DNA from: Antedon mediterranea
Lineage: Eukaryota > Echinodermata > Crinoidea > Comatulida > Antedonidae
Assembly: GCF_964355755.1 (NCBI RefSeq)
Contig: NC_092673.1
Location: forward strand, 6,205,001 to 6,269,000
Direction: 5' to 3'
Length of the DNA stretch: 64,000 bases
Part shown: in pieces, positions 58,431-64,000 of the stretch
How the letters are laid out: the number at the start of each line of letters is the position of its first letter
Position numbering within the stretch: position 1 is the stretch's first letter
Program-made: the position numbers and the translations under genes
The notes under the pieces: generated by a model
Database searches by the model: none
Told to the model about the DNA's origin: nothing
What the model saw: only the letters and a program-made list of their open reading frames with translations

Positions 58431-59117
58431 CAATAAAATATAATACAAAAGAATCATGAAGGAATTGTGCTGGCAAGAGTGATCAGCGGAAATGTCCATG
58501 CCTGGTTCCAATCTAAAATTAATCATTTTCACCAGACCCTTCAAATAAAATTAACCTCTCTTTGGTATATTTTTTCCTCAAAATTTTAATTTTTTGGCAC
58601 GGTGGTCTGTTTTACTGTACCAAAACTAGATACTAAACACTGTAATGCTATATCATCGATTGACCAATGAAATAAGCCAGTTTGAAGGCATACACCCTAC
58701 TCAGTTACACATCAACATTGAACAGATTAGCATGAATGTACTGTATTCTATAACAGTCTTTAGTATGCAAAATTATAATCATTATTTAGTAAGAAATTAA
58801 TGTTCATTTATTGCCATTAACCATAGATTGTATCTTAAACAAATAAGTTTTCTAGCTGATCTTCATAATAGTTCTTTAATTATTTTTTTATGTATTCAAA
58901 TTTTTAACCTATATGGCAGCCACTTTGGAGAGTTTCTATTCCTGATCAGCTCACGGCACTGTCATCTATTGTGTATTGTTTACAATATCCATGGCTAAAG
59001 AATACCTAATAATTATTATTTTATGTACTTAATTTTTTAACCTATATGACAGTTATTGTGGAGAGTTCCTATTCCAGATCACCTCACGTCGCTGTCATCT
59101 ACAATAACAATGTATTG

Positions 59118-59727
59118 TTAAAAGACACCTTCCCTACGTTTTTTAGATCTATTTTAAGATCACAAACTATATTTAATGTAAAAATAATACTATATGGTCC
59201 TATTGCGATAGCTTTTTTCGTCTTTAAATGGTTAAAAATGTGAAAAATAAGTCGATTCTAATAATTATAGCGGCCCGCTATAAATCCCAAAATGCATTGC
59301 GCGCGGATTGATATTTCTGCTTTTCTTCTGTAATTAACCCACTTTTCAATCGATCGCGAGGCCAAAACAAATGGAAGACTCCTAACTTTTCAGCGAAAAT
59401 ACCAGGTTTGGCAAAAATAGAAAGACAATTAATGCAGCAACTACACAACGTCAGACTAGGTATATAGCTAGCGTACGATGTTCGTACGTTACCGATGTTT
59501 ACCAGCTAGGCCTACAAAACTAAGCCTAGCTAGGCTAGGCCTAAAGACCGTCCACGAGAGGTCAGTCGCCGCGAGCTACTTAAGTAGTGCATTGTTTCTT
59601 ATTTTTTATCATAATTTACCATAAAACGTACATTTAAGACAAGGAATGACCTGGTTTAATGTTTTTAAAGTAATATATATGTATTATTTTTACAAAACGT
59701 CACAAATTGTAGGGAAGGTGTCTTTAA
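59118..59727. mobile_element. TTAA-flanked MITE, copy 2, 610 bp
   Basis: The ends TTAAAAGACACCTTCCCTAC and GTAGGGAAGGTGTCTTTAA match copy 1 at 48742. Shared internal blocks include TATATGGTCCTATTGCGATA, GGTATATAGCTAGCGTAC and CGCGAGCTACTTA. No ORF encodes a transposase. Confidence 0.85.
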
Positions 59728-60864
59728 TATTATTCATGGCTGAAGAATACTTTATTTTCAGATTTTAGCAAAATGACACCAATTTAACAGAATTGCTTAT
59801 TTGTGTGTGTACACCATATGAATGCATCAACAGTGCACATGTAAAACGTTTTAATTCATAATGAAATCTACTTTATTTTCTTTTTAGTGATTTGATGCAT
59901 CTACAGGAAGAAACTTCAAATCCTTATAGTATGTCATTTAAATCAATTTTACAGATAAAAGTGTGAAAATAAATCTCCTAGACAAATTGATCTTAATCCG
60001 TAGAACCAAATTACTTCACGTTTCAAAGGCCATACTACTGTAGAACAATTTTTTAAATCGTTTGAACTTAAGCTCAGTCTTATACTTACATTTAATCAAT
60101 TTTCTATAAGCACAGACTATATTTTAAATCTTGACGACAAATTGAAATCCATAAATGGTAGAGTGAATCAAAGTTTTATATTCTGGAAACTAGCAAGTGA
60201 TATCTGGGAATTTGAACAAATTCTTACTGTGTGTATTGTGTCAATATGTTTTCTTTTGTTTTATCCATTCCCATTGCACAATACTATCTTTCTATAGGTC
60301 ATCAAATCTCTACATGTCTGCCTATTTATCTCTCAAGCTTTATTTAAATACTAGTGGGTTGCACAGTCTTCAAAATTGGTGGGTGCAGTTTTGGTACTAG
60401 AAAGAACGAGTCCAAGATGACATGGTAAGCCCTCTAATTGAATGGGTACAGGTAGGCCTACTCTTGTTGGATTTTAAACTTCCCCACCCAAAAGAAGTAT
60501 GTTATAGAATTGAATGTTATTTCACAGATCAAACTGCCACAAAGTAAAATAAAAGGAAATCAATATCGCATCTAAAGTCATTTTTTATGTTTCGCAACAG
60601 CAAAGATGGATGACAACCAGACCAGCAAGAAATGAACAAAGCAGGTGGTTATACTAGCAACATTTAAGAATGATCAATTAATAAAAACAACTTCTGATCT
60701 TTGCCATCAGACTGAATGACTACAATTTTTAATTTGTACAGTACCAGAACTTGTCTTTTATAACTGACCATGAAAACCAACAAATCAAAAACATCAACTC
60801 ACACCTAAACTAATTTCACCACAATCCATATGGTCTAAATAGTACTAATAATATATCTGTCAAT

Positions 60865-61334
60865 TTTGGAAATTGGAATGCCACCTCTAGCTTTTGAATT
60901 GAACAAATGGGACTTCAGAATGCATGGCCCTATTATAGTGCAAATCCTAATTAAAGTGGAGTTATTTGTACTCCCTAAGCACATGTATTTAGTACAAACC
61001 CAAATCAGCAAAGTGTCAGCCTTATTCCCTAGATCCTTAGGCCCATGTATAGGTCAGAATATAAATAAACAAGAAGTTTACTCTACAATTTTGCAATAAA
61101 AAAAAGTTTGGACCTTCTCCCTAGACTACTATAAAATAATTGGCTCTATATACATGGGCCTCAGGATCTAGGGAATAAGGCTGACACTTTGCTGATTTGG
61201 GTTTGTACTAAATACATGTGCTTAGGGAGTACAAATATCTCCACATTAATTAGGACTTGCACTAAATAGGGCCATGCATTCTGAAGTCCCATTTGTTCAA
61301 TTCAAAAGCTAGAGGTGGCATTCCAATTTCCAAA
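60865..61334. repeat. Large inverted repeat, arms about 186 bp, spacer about 97 bp
   Basis: Bases 60865-61051 and 61149-61334 are near-perfect reverse complements, as checked by TTTGGAAATTGGAATGCC against GGCATTCCAATTTCCAAA, CCTAAGCACATGTATTTAGT against its complement, and GGCCCATGTATA against TATACATGGGCC. A handful of mismatches and one 1-base length difference occur. The 77-codon ORF at 60866-61099 lies on the left arm and is probably incidental. It could be a fold-back MITE or a recent inverted duplication. Confidence 0.9.
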
Positions 61335-63265
61335 TACCGGTACTTCCTATGGGTTTGTATTTAGTACAAGACATGAGGGAAAAACCAATAAACTGCAGAA
61401 ACAAATAACCATGTAATTATCAATTTGGAAAAGCTGATTTAACATTGATCCAACAAATTGTCTGACCACAATTCTTGTCATCAGAAAACTCCTAACTATT
61501 AATTTTCTTGTACAATTGTTGCATTAAAACTTTCAATAATTTTGATGGAATTGTTAATTTCACTCTTTACAAATAATCTTCACATTGTTAAATATTTATA
61601 CGACATCTTCTCTACGTTATAAACAAATAATCATTGAAACGTTGGGAAGCATACATGTCACTTATTTTACAATTCTTCTTATCTTTGTTTCGTTCTTGGC
61701 AACACATAAAATCAATAAACGAATGCGGTATCGTTTGAAATAATGTTACTGACGAATAAACATATTTACAGAACATTAAGCTGTACTCACCGTCGTCCGA
61801 GTGAGTACTTTTGATTTTTAATGTCAACGTTTTATTTCTTCTATGAATATAACACAAGATGAGACCTTCTAGTTTGCATATTACATTTTGTGATAAATAT
61901 CAAAACTAGCAAACGTCTATACTAATATCGTCCAAGTTGATTTGTGATCTAAAAATAAAGCGTTTTAGTATGTGCAAAAAGTATTTCTTTTTCCAAGAAT
62001 TTATAATTTATAAATGCTAACAAATTCAATTTTTCCAGAATAAAGAAAGTATGCATACAGTACTGAATGAAATCGAATACAGGAAACCCTCAAATTAAAG
62101 GATCCTTTTAACGGTAACGGTATTTATTCTAATCCTCAATCTTAACTGAAAACTGAGGAAATTCGGATCGCAGTGCAGCTCCTAACCAGATCAGCACACA
62201 GGGAGACAAATTTTTAAAATATTGTTCCAAGTTCTTTTATAGATGAACTAAAAAACCTGTTAAATAATCTTCGTAGCCACGTAACTGCTTGGAAAAAACG
62301 GTTGTCAATAACTATAGAAATCATGTCATACACAATAGCGCCCTCTGTAAATTATTATTTTTTTGTTTTATAGCAGTGCTTACGGCTAAATTTAAGACTC
62401 ATTCGTAATTATAGCCACTGCGTAAAATCATATTCACATTGTACAAAAAGTAGTACAAATTTTTTAATGCACTGTAAAATTTTAAATTGCCAATATTACA
62501 AAATTTTTATTAAGGTAAAATTCTTTGCAATGTTCTCAAGATTTGGTTACATTGTAATGTAGGTCCACTATTTTATGTGGATGAATTTCTTTGATAGATA
62601 GATAGATATAGTTAAATATTACAAGCTTGAGATACACTTTCATATTTTAATAGTAAAAGTACATAGTTATTCTTCGGTTTTGAAATACAAACTATTTTTC
62701 TTAATTAACAAAAATAAATGTGAATCAGTATAAAAAATGGTTGCAATTATAGTTTCAATCACTGAAACATTCCAAAATCAAGAAATGAAATTATAGAATT
62801 TAAAAAATCTGATTCAATAAATAACTTTATTCAAATTCAAAATTAAACATTGTTCATTTGGAATGCAATAATTGTACAAAAATATAGCTAACAGTTCAAC
62901 ATTTTGTCTGAGTAGAAAAATGATTGTTGCTGGATTTGAACTGGCAATCTTTCTTTTATAGGAAAGTACAGTCTACACACTTGACCATATTGAATACTTT
63001 CAAAAGTTTTTAACAAATATGGTTTCTAAATACTAAAATTCAATTATCTGTCAAACTTCAAATAAAGGACAAAATAAAGTTAAAATTATCATTATTCACT
63101 TTTGTGTTGTTTTTAAAAAATGAAAATTTGTTTGTGGTACGTATCTGTAAATCATAGATTGCAAACCAATACATAACATTTTCCCTATTGAATTAACAAA
63201 TAACAGATGATTTTGTTTTTAAAATATGGATTGTATTTTTTGTATGTAGCAATATAGGTTTAAAA
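61335..63265. other. Probable HS2ST1 intron or upstream DNA, no gene seen
   Basis: A minus-strand GTGAGTAC donor-like site at about 61790 follows an open stretch (HRRNKTLTLKIKSTHSDDG) with no family match; it is not enough for an exon call. A (GATA)n run lies near 62595. Confidence 0.4.
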
Positions 63266-63485
63266 TGAATGGATAGCCTAGCGGATTGTACAGAAGTCAA
63301 GAGGTTAAATAGCTGTACTCATAGGATACAAGGTGTGAATTGAATTGGCCTAGCTCTAGCCCACCTGGTTCTTTCCCCTAGGATACCAGCAGTGCAACTG
63401 GTTTTCACAGGTTTCCCTGGAGAGGACCACTGTGATCACTGCCATGGCTAGCAGTACTTCTGTGAACTCTCTTAAATGTCTATCT
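63266..63485 (+). mobile_element. Possible tRNA-derived SINE of another family
   Basis: A weak A box (TGGATAGCCTAGCGG) and a downstream AAGGTGTGAATTGAATT resembling a B box are followed by a body of about 130 bp. An A-rich tail with ATAAA/AATAAATATAAATAA lies at about 63527-63555. Confidence 0.35.
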
Positions 63486-64000
63486 TCTACGATTTAGTGA
63501 CGCATTCATATTTTGTTTTGCAACATTAAATAAAATGACAATAAATATAAATAATATATCATCTGTTTGTAATACTTAAATGCCAATCAACAGAAGCAGT
63601 GGGATATGTGGAATTTGTAGTAATGTTCTCTGCAGCCAATCAGAAAATACAAAATAAATAAATACTGTTTATGTGTGTATTATTAGAATCACAGAGGAAC
63701 AATAAATGTCATCTTTTTGGTAAATGATTATCACCTGCATTGGAAACTATAAAATAAACTCCTGATTATTGTTACAAAAGCAAAAAGGTGTAACCCAACC
63801 CCTAATAAGAAAAAGCCAAAACGAGATTCTTTAGGTTAAACAAATTGTAAAATAATAGAAAAAAATTTAAAAATTAGCATATTGCACCATGCAATAACAA
63901 AATATAAAAGCATTCCTATTCAATAATATATAATAATAATATTAAAAATTGAGTGTTGTTTGACTGTTAAATCTTTATAAATACAGAAATGTATCTCAAA

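Noticed and set aside
60866-61099. 77-codon ORF
   Set aside because: Coincides with the left arm of the large inverted repeat. The peptide has no recognisable domain.
61780-61860. Possible first exon of HS2ST1 or another gene ending at a strong GTGAGTAC donor
   Set aside because: The peptide is not the expected membrane anchor or PAPS loop, and the donor phase (1) does not fit the phase-0 start of the next known HS2ST1 exon. A non-coding first exon cannot be excluded.

Overview
The window is AT-rich animal (metazoan) nuclear DNA with long introns, GT-AG splice sites and many transposon remnants. Two conserved animal genes could be rebuilt exon by exon, both on the minus strand. Frequent AGGCCT/CCTAGG words, many short inverted-terminal-repeat elements and tRNA-derived SINEs would suit an invertebrate deuterostome such as an echinoderm. 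That taxonomic guess is inference only.

Layout. (1) 1-7700: a complex tandem array of about 280-440 bp units carrying exon-like pieces with splice signals. It is flanked by two copies of a possible terminal exon, and one unit is interrupted by a probable solo LTR (7026-7621). (2) 7844-8503: a DDE-like (DUF7869-type) transposon-derived ORF. (3) 10401-22907, minus: a complete kynurenine formamidase (AFMID) gene in 11 coding exons (289 residues). Its introns hold a 26-bp minisatellite, an internal duplication and several DNA transposons. (4) 23.1-31.3 kb: intergenic, no convincing gene, with a MITE, a short palindrome and a repeat pair. (5) 31346-50764, minus: the last five coding exons (238 residues) of heparan sulfate 2-O-sulfotransferase (HS2ST1). 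Its N-terminal exons were not found and probably lie beyond base 64000. (6) 50.8-64 kb: probably HS2ST1 intron, holding a LINE 3' end, a TTAA-flanked MITE and a large inverted repeat.

The two genes act in separate pathways. AFMID hydrolyses N-formylkynurenine in tryptophan catabolism. HS2ST1 sulfates iduronate in heparan sulfate in the Golgi. They share orientation, but nothing suggests co-regulation.

The most unusual items are the exon-bearing satellite with its flanking duplication, a Glu at the aligned position of the AFMID catalytic Asp, a duplicated AFMID intron segment inside a minisatellite, and two long hairpin-forming inverted repeats (40.5 kb and 61 kb).
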